64,000 bases of DNA. It comes from a virus. The stretch lies in the IMG/VR virus record IMGVR_UViG_3300027759_006101, positions 124,001 through 188,000 of that record. The stretch is one strand, 5' to 3'. The translations under genes were made by a program, and so were the position numbers. Positions 56,796 through 64,000 of this stretch are shown in pieces (position 1 is the stretch's first letter; each line of letters begins with the position of its first letter). The notes below the pieces were generated by a model. It was not told the DNA's origin. It made no database searches and worked only from the letters and a program-made list of their open reading frames with translations.

Positions 56796-56817
56796 AGGTC
56801 TGGTGTCTACCAGACCT
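56796..56817 (-). repeat. Transcription-unit-end hairpin
   Basis: Left arm AGGTCTGGTA (minus strand), then TTTGTCAAT. It lies between the DUF932 gene and the rIIA promoter. Confidence 0.75.
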
Positions 56818-56870
56818 GTCATAGAATGTCAAATTATTTTTTTAGCTGCATTTAAGCACAAATAAGGACG

Positions 56871-56912
56871 CTATAAGAGCATTTAGTGCAATTATAACGT
56901 CCTTATTGGAAG
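56871..56912 (-). terminator. Long hairpin after DUF932
   Basis: Arms AATAAGGACG and CGTCCTTATT close a 28-base loop. Atypical for an intrinsic terminator (no T run). Confidence 0.45.
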
Positions 56913-56921
56913 ATTTGTGGG

Positions 56922-58238
56922 CTAAACGCCCACAAACTGGTATTGTCGTGAGACCTTTTCTTCCATTTGGTTTGCTCTAGCGTCAATTAGACCCCATCGC
57001 TTGGAAATCTCTTCCAATGAAGAATCAATGGATGGTGCAAGTATCTTGCTTGCTAAGGTTTCCATCTCTTCACGGGTTGCCCCGGTGTAATCTTGGGCAG
57101 AGCGGGTCAAGCCATTGATGATACCAAAGGCAGACTTTTCGTGAACATCGCCGTGGCGTTCGTGCAAGGAATCCAAGTAGCCCTTGTGCCAGAGTTTACC
57201 CTGTTCGATGGTCATCTTTTCATCCCTAGCCAACTGAGCAATTACAGCAACAGGGTTCTTAACCTTGACTTGCTTTGCATATCCTAACAAGGTCAACATA
57301 TCATTGCCTTGTGTCAATGCAACCTTGATTGCTTGGGTAACTTGCAATTGAAGGTCTCCAAGGTCAATCTTACCCATATGGCGTTGGTTGACGTTGATTT
57401 CTGAATTCATACGTCCCCATATCATACCATTGAGGCAGATTGCTCTAAACAGGAAAGGCGAAATCTTGAATGTTGAATTACGAATCTCACTGTTCTTGAA
57501 TGCAATGCCCACGCCATAGTCAGAGTCTGGTTCACTCTTCATATAGTCTGGCAAGAGGATGTTCCCATAGATATCATCACCATCATTGAAGAGGTGTGAA
57601 GCAAGAGCATCATTCAAAGATGGCAGAGCATTGGCTACCATTTCCATTGCTTCGTGATTGTCAATCACGCCGTATCGTTCTGATACAATAGCCCGGATAA
57701 CATCGTTACCATCATCATCGTGACGGATGCGGACATTAAAGGAACGCTTTTCCTTACCCTTGTTATTCCAGTCAGTTTCACGGCGGTCTAAGTCTGCATT
57801 GACAAACTTGACCAAGTCATCGTTGTATTCCCTTTCCTTGAGAAAGTTAACCATTGACGATGGAATGTCTGTGAACATACGTAAGGAATTGATACCTGAA
57901 TCGGTAAGAGGTGTACCGTCAATCAAGGTTTCAACATCCTTGAGGCGAATTTCTGATTCTGGCTTGATTACATCTACCTTGTTGGTCGATTGTGACTTAA
58001 TTGTTTCGATGAAATCGGCAAGCGGTGTACATTTAGCCTGCCATTGCTTGGCAACGTGGCGGTGTGATGCAGAGGACTGAAGCCCAATGGCATTCACCCA
58101 ATTACCACTAGCATCTTGCTTGGCTACAGCACCTTCACGGGGTTGAAGGGACTGGGCATTGGTGAAAACAGAGGTGTTTGGTGTGACCTTGACTGGTGCA
58201 TCGTCCAGTTCAAGGAACGATTTAGGTGTATTCGACAT
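56922..58238 (-). CDS. DUF932 family protein
   Basis: 438 residues. The N-terminal SHRHVAKQW region, a central IRHDDDGNDVIRAIVSERYG segment and the C-terminal helical part agree with DUF932, a phage- and plasmid-associated family with unknown biochemical function. Ribosome context AAGGAAGCCAA. It lies just upstream of rIIA. Confidence 0.8.
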   Translation of the reverse strand: MSNTPKSFLELDDAPVKVTPNTSVFTNAQSLQPREGAVAKQDASGNWVNAIGLQSSASHRHVAKQWQAKCTPLADFIETIKSQSTNKVDVIKPESEIRLKDVETLIDGTPLTDSGINSLRMFTDIPSSMVNFLKEREYNDDLVKFVNADLDRRETDWNNKGKEKRSFNVRIRHDDDGNDVIRAIVSERYGVIDNHEAMEMVANALPSLNDALASHLFNDGDDIYGNILLPDYMKSEPDSDYGVGIAFKNSEIRNSTFKISPFLFRAICLNGMIWGRMNSEINVNQRHMGKIDLGDLQLQVTQAIKVALTQGNDMLTLLGYAKQVKVKNPVAVIAQLARDEKMTIEQGKLWHKGYLDSLHERHGDVHEKSAFGIINGLTRSAQDYTGATREEMETLASKILAPSIDSSLEEISKRWGLIDARANQMEEKVSRQYQFVGV

Positions 58239-58275
58239 AACGGGTTGGCTTCCTTATCAAACAATGTGATACTGA

Positions 58276-58304
58276 ATATTACCATCTGTGTATACTAGTT
58301 GCCA
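58276..58304 (-). promoter_or_regulatory. Promoter of the DUF932 gene
   Basis: Minus strand TGGCAA, 17 bases, TAATAT. Shares a near-identical spacer and -10 with the rIIA promoter. Confidence 0.6.
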
Positions 58305-58383
58305 CAAGTATTTTAAATATATTTTTGAATGCCAGGACTATCACAAAAGCTTGTTTTTGTCAAGAAAATAAAAAACTTGACAA

Positions 58384-58419
58384 CTTTCTTAAGCCGGGGA
58401 AATCCCCGGCTTAAGAAAG
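58384..58419 (-). repeat. Extended transcription-unit-end hairpin, GC-rich variant
   Basis: Arms CTTTCTTAAGCCGGGG and complement, longer and GC-rich, followed on the minus strand by TTGTCAAGTTTTTT. The core CCGGGG replaces the usual GGT. Confidence 0.75.
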
Positions 58420-58435
58420 TTCTTATATTTTAAAT

Positions 58436-59092
58436 TTACCATCCATCTGGAAAGTCTTCTACTTTGCAATAATAGTTTTGATACATATTGACGGGAGTAA
58501 CACCTGATAGCGGATATACTTTATCTGTCTGTGAAAGAATCCAAAATTCTCCCCTATTATAATTTTCAATATTATCTGGTGTAAGTTTTGGAAGATTCTT
58601 TATGTAATCTGAATTAGCCCACCAGAAATTTCCTTGGAAGTGTTTTGGTTCTTCCACGTAAAATCCGCCAGCTGAATCATTATCTTTTAAAGACTCTACG
58701 CATTCTTTCCATTTATTAATTACATATAAATCTAAATATCTAACCCAGGCCTCTACATTCTTTTTTACATCAGGGTTTGTGTAAGATAAACCTTTAGTGT
58801 GCAGATAGAGCATAGGAGTATTAGATTCATATTCATTTGCTTTTTTTAACATTAAGTTGAGAGTATCAGGTTCATTATTAAAAACAGCATTAGAGACAAT
58901 TCCGTATTCTATTTTTGAATACATATCTTTTAATTCATTTAAGAATTCAGAGTTAAATTCAATGTCTCCATATAATGTAAGATAAATCTTATTAGCACTA
59001 TCATAGAGGCCAGAAGATTTGAACTTTTTAAATTTATCAATAAGGATACGAGAATATCCAGATTTTAAATATACGTGAAAGAAAATGTCCAT
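58436..59092 (-). CDS. Glycosyltransferase-like protein
   Basis: 218 residues. LYLHTKGLSY and HFQGNFWWANSDYIKNLP are typical of small putative glycosyltransferases found in glycan clusters; the DxD motif is not obvious. Together with the FkbM methyltransferase and SDR enzyme it fits modification of a surface glycan. Start is an ATG 14 bases after the previous gene. Confidence 0.65.
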   Translation of the reverse strand: MDIFFHVYLKSGYSRILIDKFKKFKSSGLYDSANKIYLTLYGDIEFNSEFLNELKDMYSKIEYGIVSNAVFNNEPDTLNLMLKKANEYESNTPMLYLHTKGLSYTNPDVKKNVEAWVRYLDLYVINKWKECVESLKDNDSAGGFYVEEPKHFQGNFWWANSDYIKNLPKLTPDNIENYNRGEFWILSQTDKVYPLSGVTPVNMYQNYYCKVEDFPDGW

Positions 59093-59106
59093 ATATTTTT
59101 TTTACA

Positions 59107-59406
59107 TTATTCGGTGGAGATTATCATAGGAGTTCTAATTCCAAGATATCCACCTGCAATATTAAAATCTACCCATTCGAAAGCGTCCTCTTCTGCTTCG
59201 TCTTCAGAGATTGGATTTTCAGAGTCAGAGAGATATTCGTTTTTAAAATGTTCAACAAGTCTTTCATATGAGTAGATTGCAATTTCCACCCATTGTTCTT
59301 CTCTAATTACTTTAGCAGTACCGACGAGAGCTGAATCACAACCATCGTATGTAATTGCTCCATCAAGTGTTTCAATATATTCCCGGATAGTTTGTGTTTC
59401 AGTCAT
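59107..59406 (-). CDS. Hypothetical protein
   Basis: 99 residues from the ATG at 59406. Acidic with a middle DSENPISEDEAEED stretch. Overlaps the end of the next gene by eight bases. Confidence 0.55.
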   Translation of the reverse strand: MTETQTIREYIETLDGAITYDGCDSALVGTAKVIREEQWVEIAIYSYERLVEHFKNEYLSDSENPISEDEAEEDAFEWVDFNIAGGYLGIRTPMIISTE

Positions 59407-59959
59407 TGTATTCTTCCAAGTCTTTCGTATCAATAGCGATGGGCTCAAAGCCTAGTTTCTTTGCCTGATGTGCCTTGAGTGGTTTTCCGTCAACATACAC
59501 TGTAGGATATATCTTGATTTGTTTGCCATCTTTAGTCTCAAAGATACCATCTCTAACGTGTTTGATGCTGTCTGTTTTTGAGAAGATGCATTGGAAGGAT
59601 AATGTCCAATCGCTTTTGAATCCATCAAATTGTTCGCCAGTCCAAGAGTAATCGTCGTGATTTATCATATTATCAAAACGATATTGTGGTAATGAGAAAT
59701 CTTCTTCTAATATAACATTGATGCCGTCTACTCTATGTCGCTTTAAGAATAGTCTCAAATCACCGTCTTCTTCAATGAATACTTTATTGCGGTCTCTACG
59801 GGAAAACTTGCTGATGAGTTTTGAAATCTTTAGTTTACGCAGATAGGGCAATGTAGTTTGAACATAACCGTGACGTTCTGTAATGAAGTAAGTAAATTTC
59901 TTTTCTCCCTTAGGCACGTCATTATCAAGTATTAAGGTTGGGGTATTCTCTTCGGACAT
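59399..59959 (-). CDS. Hypothetical protein
   Basis: 186 residues, alpha/beta, mostly basic in the N-terminal half. Leaderless promoter (TTGCAC, 16 bases, TATAAT, five bases). It heads the operon that ends with the glycosyltransferase-like gene. Confidence 0.6.
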   Translation of the reverse strand: MSEENTPTLILDNDVPKGEKKFTYFITERHGYVQTTLPYLRKLKISKLISKFSRRDRNKVFIEEDGDLRLFLKRHRVDGINVILEEDFSLPQYRFDNMINHDDYSWTGEQFDGFKSDWTLSFQCIFSKTDSIKHVRDGIFETKDGKQIKIYPTVYVDGKPLKAHQAKKLGFEPIAIDTKDLEEYND

Positions 59960-59964
59960 AACGT

Positions 59965-59992
59965 ATTATATCATATTGTCATAAAGGTGCAA
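59965..59992 (-). promoter_or_regulatory. Promoter, leaderless type
   Basis: Minus strand TTGCAC, 16 bases, TATAAT, five bases, ATG at 59959. Confidence 0.7.
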
Positions 59993-60017
59993 AATATATT
60001 TTTTGTTTTTTAAATGA

Positions 60018-60038
60018 GTAATATCAAAGATATTACTA
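60018..60038 (-). repeat. Transcription-unit-end hairpin, last recognised copy
   Basis: Left arm AGTAATATCT (minus strand). It follows the terminator (60043-60071, ATATCCCAAAGAA) of the gene at 60076. Core differs from GGT, so it is a weak member. Confidence 0.55.
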
Positions 60039-60042
60039 AAAA

Positions 60043-60071
60043 ATATCCCAAAGAAAATTCTTTGGGATATT
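60043..60071 (-). terminator. Terminator of the 60.1-61.4 kb operon
   Basis: Stem AATATCCCAAAGAA with its complement, A/T-flanked. Confidence 0.75.
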
Positions 60072-60075
60072 AGGT

Positions 60076-60387
60076 TCAATCAAGATTATCAGACCAGACA
60101 AAAGTGTGATAGATTTTAATACTAAATTCTTCACCCTCTTTATATTTCTTCTTGTCTCTTAGGTAAACAACAAACCAACCAGCAGTTCCAACAGAGAAGT
60201 AAGTTGACTTGCATTGTTTGCGGTTCTCTAGTACTGACTTATAAAGACTTTCAATTGTCTCTACTTCATTGAGAAATGTTTTATGTGGATGAATTCCAGT
60301 GTATTCTCTGATTGCCTTAACTCGGTCTTGGTAATCGCAAAGATATTGGAGTTCTTTATCCAATATCTTTCTTTCTTTATTTGTCAT
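60076..60387 (-). CDS. Hypothetical protein
   Basis: 103 residues, basic and helical. Ribosome context CAGGAAGCCAAA. Overlaps the next gene's stop by four bases. Confidence 0.6.
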   Translation of the reverse strand: MTNKERKILDKELQYLCDYQDRVKAIREYTGIHPHKTFLNEVETIESLYKSVLENRKQCKSTYFSVGTAGWFVVYLRDKKKYKEGEEFSIKIYHTFVWSDNLD

Positions 60388-60638
60388 TTTGGCTTCCTGT
60401 TAAAGAAATAGTAACTTCCTACTTTAGAATGTTCTATGCCTATTGTATCAAGATATGCGAAGAAATCAAATTTATTTTTCTCAATTATATTAACTCTTGG
60501 AAAGTCTGGGATATCTTCATTAATAAAATAAACATAACAGTGAGCTTTTGCATTCTCTGATATGTAAGTTTTTAAAGATACAAAATTCTTTATTGGGTCC
60601 AGTGCGGTTAAGAGAAAAATACTAATTAGAGCTATCAT
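60384..60638 (-). CDS. Membrane or exported small protein
   Basis: 84 residues with a hydrophobic N-terminal segment (about 1-16), then a soluble domain. Could be a signal anchor. Overlaps both neighbours by four bases. Confidence 0.5.
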   Translation of the reverse strand: MIALISIFLLTALDPIKNFVSLKTYISENAKAHCYVYFINEDIPDFPRVNIIEKNKFDFFAYLDTIGIEHSKVGSYYFFNRKPK

Positions 60639-60904
60639 AAAATTCCCTGTGCCTTTAGTGTATTAATATTTTCTAGAATCATCTGGTTGCGTCGGTTTCT
60701 TTCTTCTGCTAATTTTATTTGACAGAAGCTTGTGCAGAGATGTTGATGTTTTGTTCTATAAACTTCAACACTATCTAATTCAGCCACATAAGAATCATCT
60801 ATTTGATATATCTTATACGGCTCTACTTTGATTCTTGTCTTGATTAATCTTTTCAATTGCGTATCTTTCTGCTGCACGTCTTGTTTGTAATTGGAGCTGG
60901 ACAT
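60635..60904 (-). CDS. Hypothetical protein, paralogue of the next gene
   Basis: 89 residues as read; true start uncertain because the first ~30 codons overlap the gene upstream. The YKIYQIDDSYVAELDSVEVY and CTSFCQIKLAEERNRR segments match the pattern of the upstream gene (YVYKMEEGYAV, CENYVQLQLQTRRAAERY), so the two are duplicates. Confidence 0.45.
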   Translation of the reverse strand: MSSSNYKQDVQQKDTQLKRLIKTRIKVEPYKIYQIDDSYVAELDSVEVYRTKHQHLCTSFCQIKLAEERNRRNQMILENINTLKAQGIL

Positions 60905-61043
60905 AGTTTTCGCAAGTCTTAACTGTCTTAGCTGTTTTTAAAGTATATCCAAATTGGTCTTTGACAGCATATCCCTCTTCCATTTTGTAAACATAGAATC
61001 CATCAGCCATATAGATAAATTTTTCAATCTTCAAAGTAGGCAT
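60813..61043 (-). CDS. Hypothetical protein, paralogue of the previous gene
   Basis: 76 residues from the ATG at 61043, which has GAGG next to it. Alpha/beta with an acidic loop. It overlaps the genes on both sides, which is unusual even for this compact operon. Confidence 0.5.
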   Translation of the reverse strand: MPTLKIEKFIYMADGFYVYKMEEGYAVKDQFGYTLKTAKTVKTCENYVQLQLQTRRAAERYAIEKINQDKNQSRAV

Positions 61044-61251
61044 CCTCATACTCGAAAATTCCAAGCTCATGAGATTTAAAATTTTCATCTGTTACAATTA
61101 TTTCTTTATCATCTGCTTCTAAACCAGCGATTAAGGAATATGTCTTATCATTGATTTTAAAAGAGTAGATTTGATTCTCGAAATCGTACTCATACTCTAC
61201 ATTGTCAGGAACAAAGATAGTGCCTGTGATTGAAAATTTAAATTCTTTCAT
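61024..61251 (-). CDS. ITGTxxxPDxV-family protein
   Basis: 75 residues. FSITGTIFVPDNVEYEYDF and the end YEDAYFED match the genes at 62551 and 62787. A small beta-rich phage family; function unknown. Confidence 0.6.
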   Translation of the reverse strand: MKEFKFSITGTIFVPDNVEYEYDFENQIYSFKINDKTYSLIAGLEADDKEIIVTDENFKSHELGIFEYEDAYFED

Positions 61252-61442
61252 TACTCTGCATCCTCAAAATAATCAGATTCAATAAGAGAGCTCGATTTTA
61301 GTTCTTCTACTATAGATGGGTCTTGATATAACCCTCGCATAAAAGCTCGAATAATTAAATCTTTTGTTTCATCATCATACTCGCTCGAAAGTTCATCTCT
61401 CAAACGGTCACTCATTGCTCGAATCCACTTAATGTTTTCCAT
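61251..61442 (-). CDS. Hypothetical protein, MEN start
   Basis: 63 residues, helical and acidic, ends SDYFEDAE. TATAAT lies six bases before the ATG, so it is probably leaderless; it heads a seven-gene operon. Confidence 0.55.
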   Translation of the reverse strand: MENIKWIRAMSDRLRDELSSEYDDETKDLIIRAFMRGLYQDPSIVEELKSSSLIESDYFEDAE

Positions 61443-61472
61443 AGCTGTATTATATCATCTCTAACATATAAG

Positions 61473-61497
61473 AAAGGGGAGACTCGAAAATCTCCCC
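61473..61497 (-). terminator. Hairpin terminator
   Basis: Stem GGGGAG with its complement, ending the 61.5-63.0 kb operon. Confidence 0.55.
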
Positions 61498-61507
61498 TCG
61501 AAATAGT

Positions 61508-61729
61508 TTAGTCTTCTCCCTCGATTTCTCCACATAAGACAATCCGGCAAATATAACCAGAGAATGTATCTAGAGCGGGATGTACTACTTCATCAATATA
61601 ATCTAAAGATACTTCTGGGTTGAATTCATTTTTAGAATGTACAGCAATTACAACTTCAGTGTCTTGGCTATACTGTTCATATTTCTTTTCTAATTCTTGA
61701 AGTTTTAAAATTAGTTCTCTGAGTGTCAT
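61508..61729 (-). CDS. Hypothetical protein
   Basis: 73 residues, acidic, alpha/beta. It begins with a long helix (TLRELILKLQELEKKYEQYS). Its start touches the stop of the Api92-like gene. Confidence 0.55.
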   Translation of the reverse strand: MTLRELILKLQELEKKYEQYSQDTEVVIAVHSKNEFNPEVSLDYIDEVVHPALDTFSGYICRIVLCGEIEGED

Positions 61730-62361
61730 TATATGCTTTCCTCAAACATATCAGACCATTCATCCCATCCGCCCCATTTACCATCTGCTACTGCTTCCTT
61801 AAATGTTTCATAGGAGCAGGTTTCCTCGAATTTACCATCTTCACAGGTAAACTCGTAATGGGTATCGTTTTCAATGGAGCCAGAAACCATCTCAAATGTA
61901 GCGTTAGGGTACAGTTTAGACAACTCTCTGACAAAGTGTTCAGGACAACCCCAAGGAGAGTCAAAACTAAAGGTAATTGTAAGAAGGTCATACTTAGCAG
62001 TTGGTCTTACAGCATCCCACTTAACACCCCAATTATTAAGGTTCCAAGAATACCAGTCATGATAACCTGTTTCCTCGAACGCTTTGATGTTTTGAATAAT
62101 CTCTTTAGCACGATGAACAACCCACTCATCATCACAAGTAGCAACTTCCTCTAATGTAAGAAAATTAGTATTCTTGTGCTTATTCACTTCATTGATATAA
62201 TCACCTGGAGCAAGATGAGGAGATGATGTTCCCTTTAAAACTTCAGGCATAGGGATGAAGGAGTTGAACAATCCTTCAAGATTGACTTTCTCTTTAAAAA
62301 CATTATACTCTTCCTGTGTTTGGAAAATACAGGTGAGTTCGTTCATTACCCAGTTAGGCAT
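61729..62361 (-). CDS. Api92-like protein (DUF1281/ferredoxin-like domain)
   Basis: 210 residues. MPNWVMNELTC and WYSWNLNNWGVKWDA are typical of the Api92-like family, which has a ferredoxin-like fold and is common in phages; the function is unknown. Ribosome context AAGAAGCCAAAAG. It lies in a five-gene operon. Confidence 0.75.
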   Translation of the reverse strand: MPNWVMNELTCIFQTQEEYNVFKEKVNLEGLFNSFIPMPEVLKGTSSPHLAPGDYINEVNKHKNTNFLTLEEVATCDDEWVVHRAKEIIQNIKAFEETGYHDWYSWNLNNWGVKWDAVRPTAKYDLLTITFSFDSPWGCPEHFVRELSKLYPNATFEMVSGSIENDTHYEFTCEDGKFEETCSYETFKEAVADGKWGGWDEWSDMFEESI

Positions 62362-62588
62362 CTTTTGGCTTCTTTCTCGTACATCATAAATGTACAGGAT
62401 GTTATATCATCTACAACAGTGTATTGCCAGTAATTAAGGGATATATTTCTCTTGTAGAAATTATATCCCTTAAAGCTCTTATGATAGAAATTAAATGTTA
62501 CTTGGTCCCACTCTAAGTATTTAATTTCTGCAGCAAGTTGTTTTGCTGCACTAGTCTTCAAAAAATTCTGCATCATCATAGCGCACAT
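62346..62588 (-). CDS. Hypothetical protein
   Basis: 80 residues, Tyr/Phe/Lys-rich; start uncertain (several Met in a row, MCAMMM). Overlaps both neighbours. Not recognised. Confidence 0.45.
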   Translation of the reverse strand: MCAMMMQNFLKTSAAKQLAAEIKYLEWDQVTFNFYHKSFKGYNFYKRNISLNYWQYTVVDDITSCTFMMYEKEAKRCLTG

Positions 62589-62790
62589 TAGTTATGCTAT
62601 GATTTTCCATTTCCTCGAATTGATGAACAATATCATATCCACCAGCACCAGCTTCAGCAACAATACACATTTGCAGCATATACATTATGTCATTGAATTC
62701 TAATGCATATAATTTACCAGCAACATCATAGTGCTTTATTACGTCATCAGGTATTTCCATTGTACCTGTAATTTTAAAATTGATTTTCAT
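62551..62790 (-). CDS. ITGTxxxPDxV-family protein
   Basis: 79 residues. FKITGTMEIPDDVIKHYD and the end YDDAEFFED relate it to the gene at 61024 and, less clearly, to 62787. Ribosome context GAGGAAGCCAA. Confidence 0.6.
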   Translation of the reverse strand: MKINFKITGTMEIPDDVIKHYDVAGKLYALEFNDIMYMLQMCIVAEAGAGGYDIVHQFEEMENHSITNVRYDDAEFFED

Positions 62791-63041
62791 TTGGCTTCCT
62801 CAAAATCAATATACTCTACATTTGATTCCATACTAATATTTTTTATCTCGAATTCCTCAATGCTAGAAATATCATTAGGAAATCTTAATAAGTCTTCTGG
62901 AAAGGATGGGTCAATTTCTATGCAATCAAAAGAAATTTCTGGATGAAAGAATACACCCTCTGCCTCGAAAACTGTATCGTGCAAAATAACACCATCAGGA
63001 ACAGTGAATTCTGCGACAACTGTAACACGCATCTTTTTCAT
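62787..63041 (-). CDS. ITGTxxxPDxV-family protein, diverged
   Basis: 84 residues. VTVVAEFTVPDGVILHDT and the acidic end resemble the gene at 62551. First gene of the five-gene operon; start overlaps nothing. Confidence 0.5.
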   Translation of the reverse strand: MKKMRVTVVAEFTVPDGVILHDTVFEAEGVFFHPEISFDCIEIDPSFPEDLLRFPNDISSIEEFEIKNISMESNVEYIDFEEAK

Positions 63042-63110
63042 ATTGGCTCTCTCTAATGTAATATATCATAAGAGACATAATAACGCAAACAATAAAAGCT
63101 TCTTTATTGG

Positions 63111-63178
63111 GAGGGAGAACGACATTGTTCTCCCTCTAATCGCTACAGGACAAGAAGCCAAAATCATCCTGTAGCAAT
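63111..63178 (-). terminator. Two hairpins ending the glycosylase-like gene
   Basis: Stems AGGGAGAAC (63111-63137) and GCTACAGGA (63143-63176). Confidence 0.6.
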
Positions 63179-63182
63179 CTTT

Positions 63183-63857
63183 TTAAAAATCAAAGTGCAA
63201 TTGATTCTCTAAACAAGAAGACCAATACCTCGAATTTTTATAACCTTGTTTGACATCCCAATAAATACATCTGGCTATATAATTGGGTGCTTTCATTTTC
63301 TCTGCTCGATAATGCCATTTTCTTTCGCCTTGTTCATACTCGGCAACATCTTTAGAGTTATCTTTCTTATATCCCTGTTCATTCATTCCAAGTAAACGGA
63401 GCATATGAACATCAAGACATACCGCTTGACATTTTTCTGGATAACATAATTCAAGAGCAAAACTTGTTTTTGCTAATCCAATTCCCCACAATTCAAGAGA
63501 GAGACGATTGCGAAACTTAAACCAGTTCTCTCTATTAGTCTTTTTAAACTTTTCTGGATTCGCCCAAAACTTACTCGAAAAGTCCCAAATATACTTTGTG
63601 CGCTGATTATGACAACCTGCTCTACCTATATATAATAAATGAGCAAGTTGGTCTTTATCACTAATCCAAGACTCGAAATTCTTGATATGATTGTATGCAC
63701 GAACATTACTTTCCCACGTAGTATGAATTGATGTATATGCGAACAACCATCTTTGGAAAAATTCTCCATCTGTCTGTGGAGCAATGTTATTCCAATACTC
63801 TTTATATCCATTCACCTTATGGCTATCAACACTCTCTAAAACACTCTGGAAGGTCAT
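63183..63857 (-). CDS. HhH-GPD-like DNA glycosylase-like protein
   Basis: 224 residues. LWGIGLAKTSFALELCYPE and VCLDVHMLRLLG (about 121-155) match the helix-hairpin-helix-GPD core, with the catalytic Asp in LDVHML. No Fe-S cluster motif is seen. It could remove a damaged or modified base from DNA, or act as an exclusion factor. Ribosome context GAAGCCAAA. Confidence 0.7.
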   Translation of the reverse strand: MTFQSVLESVDSHKVNGYKEYWNNIAPQTDGEFFQRWLFAYTSIHTTWESNVRAYNHIKNFESWISDKDQLAHLLYIGRAGCHNQRTKYIWDFSSKFWANPEKFKKTNRENWFKFRNRLSLELWGIGLAKTSFALELCYPEKCQAVCLDVHMLRLLGMNEQGYKKDNSKDVAEYEQGERKWHYRAEKMKAPNYIARCIYWDVKQGYKNSRYWSSCLENQLHFDF

Positions 63858-64000
63858 TTTGGCTTCGACCCTTTCGTTTGATGTCTTATAGTATCAGATG
63901 TTTAAGGGTGTGTCAAAAGATTTTTTTCTTAATCTCGAAATAATGGTCATGAATTTTATTATATAATCGTTTTGAGATTGTTCTTGCATCGATACAAGAT

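Noticed and set aside
30263-60038. CRISPR array reading of the repeated hairpins
   Set aside because: Spacing is irregular (hundreds of bases to kilobases), arms vary, and genes lie between copies.
30263-60038. Mobile-element (MITE/REP) reading of the hairpins
   Set aside because: Copies are oriented by the gene they follow, occur mostly once per transcription unit, and have no target duplications; a functional element fits better.
60635-61043. A frameshift joining the two overlapping paralogues
   Set aside because: Each keeps its own complete domain copy, so duplication is simpler than a broken gene.
1-64000. Stop-codon reassignment
   Set aside because: Recognisable genes end normally at TAA, TAG or TGA, and no conserved domain is interrupted by an in-frame stop.

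Overview
The window looks like part of a large, AT-rich bacteriophage genome. Supporting evidence: rIIA- and rIIB-like genes, nine good tRNAs in two clusters, a RusA resolvase, free-standing HNH endonucleases beside tRNAs, two DNA methyltransferases, many proteins under 120 residues packed in short operons, and no ribosomal or housekeeping genes. No capsid, terminase, tail or polymerase gene was recognised. A prepilin-like gene at 18.2-19.1 kb, with an H-x9-DG-type C-terminal segment and a distinctive N-terminus, and secreted proteins beside or near it resemble genes common in Armatimonadota. That host is an inference.

Layout. 0-7 kb (minus): Tad2-like (DUF2829, anti-Thoeris type) proteins, a large secreted Fn3 protein, an FkbM methyltransferase, a DEDDh exonuclease and a Fic protein. 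7-14 kb: an adenine methyltransferase, membrane micro-proteins, five plus-strand tRNAs (Asn, Glu, Gln, Thr, Arg) with two HNH paralogues, a 2OG oxygenase, a sugar-nucleotide SDR enzyme and a Nudix hydrolase. 14-28.7 kb: a RusA resolvase, two ADP-ribosyltransferase-like proteins, host-like secreted genes, a tiny CxxCH cytochrome-like protein, and a family of eight proteins sharing a ~38-residue N-terminal module on unrelated C-terminal parts. 28.7-29.25 kb: a gene-free stretch with three copies of a ~110 bp repeat carrying C7-C9 runs.

30-64 kb has a different architecture: small genes on both strands, mostly as short transcription units with a stereotyped promoter (TTGACA or TTGCAN, 16-17 bp, TATAAT-like) and an intrinsic terminator. 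About 30 transcription-unit ends carry a second, covarying hairpin followed by TTTGTCAAA. Many first genes have an ATG exactly six bases after the -10 box, which predicts leaderless mRNAs. This half also holds a candidate ~300 nt structured RNA, a MORC-like GHKL ATPase, four minus-strand tRNAs, a restriction-modification-like gene pair, rIIB, rIIA, DUF932, a glycosyltransferase-like gene, an Api92-like protein and an HhH-GPD glycosylase-like protein.

By analogy with other large phages, the right half reads as host-takeover and defence-interaction genes. The left half reads as accessory, glycan-modification and possibly virion-packaged proteins. Functions are assigned from motifs read by eye; no database search was run.
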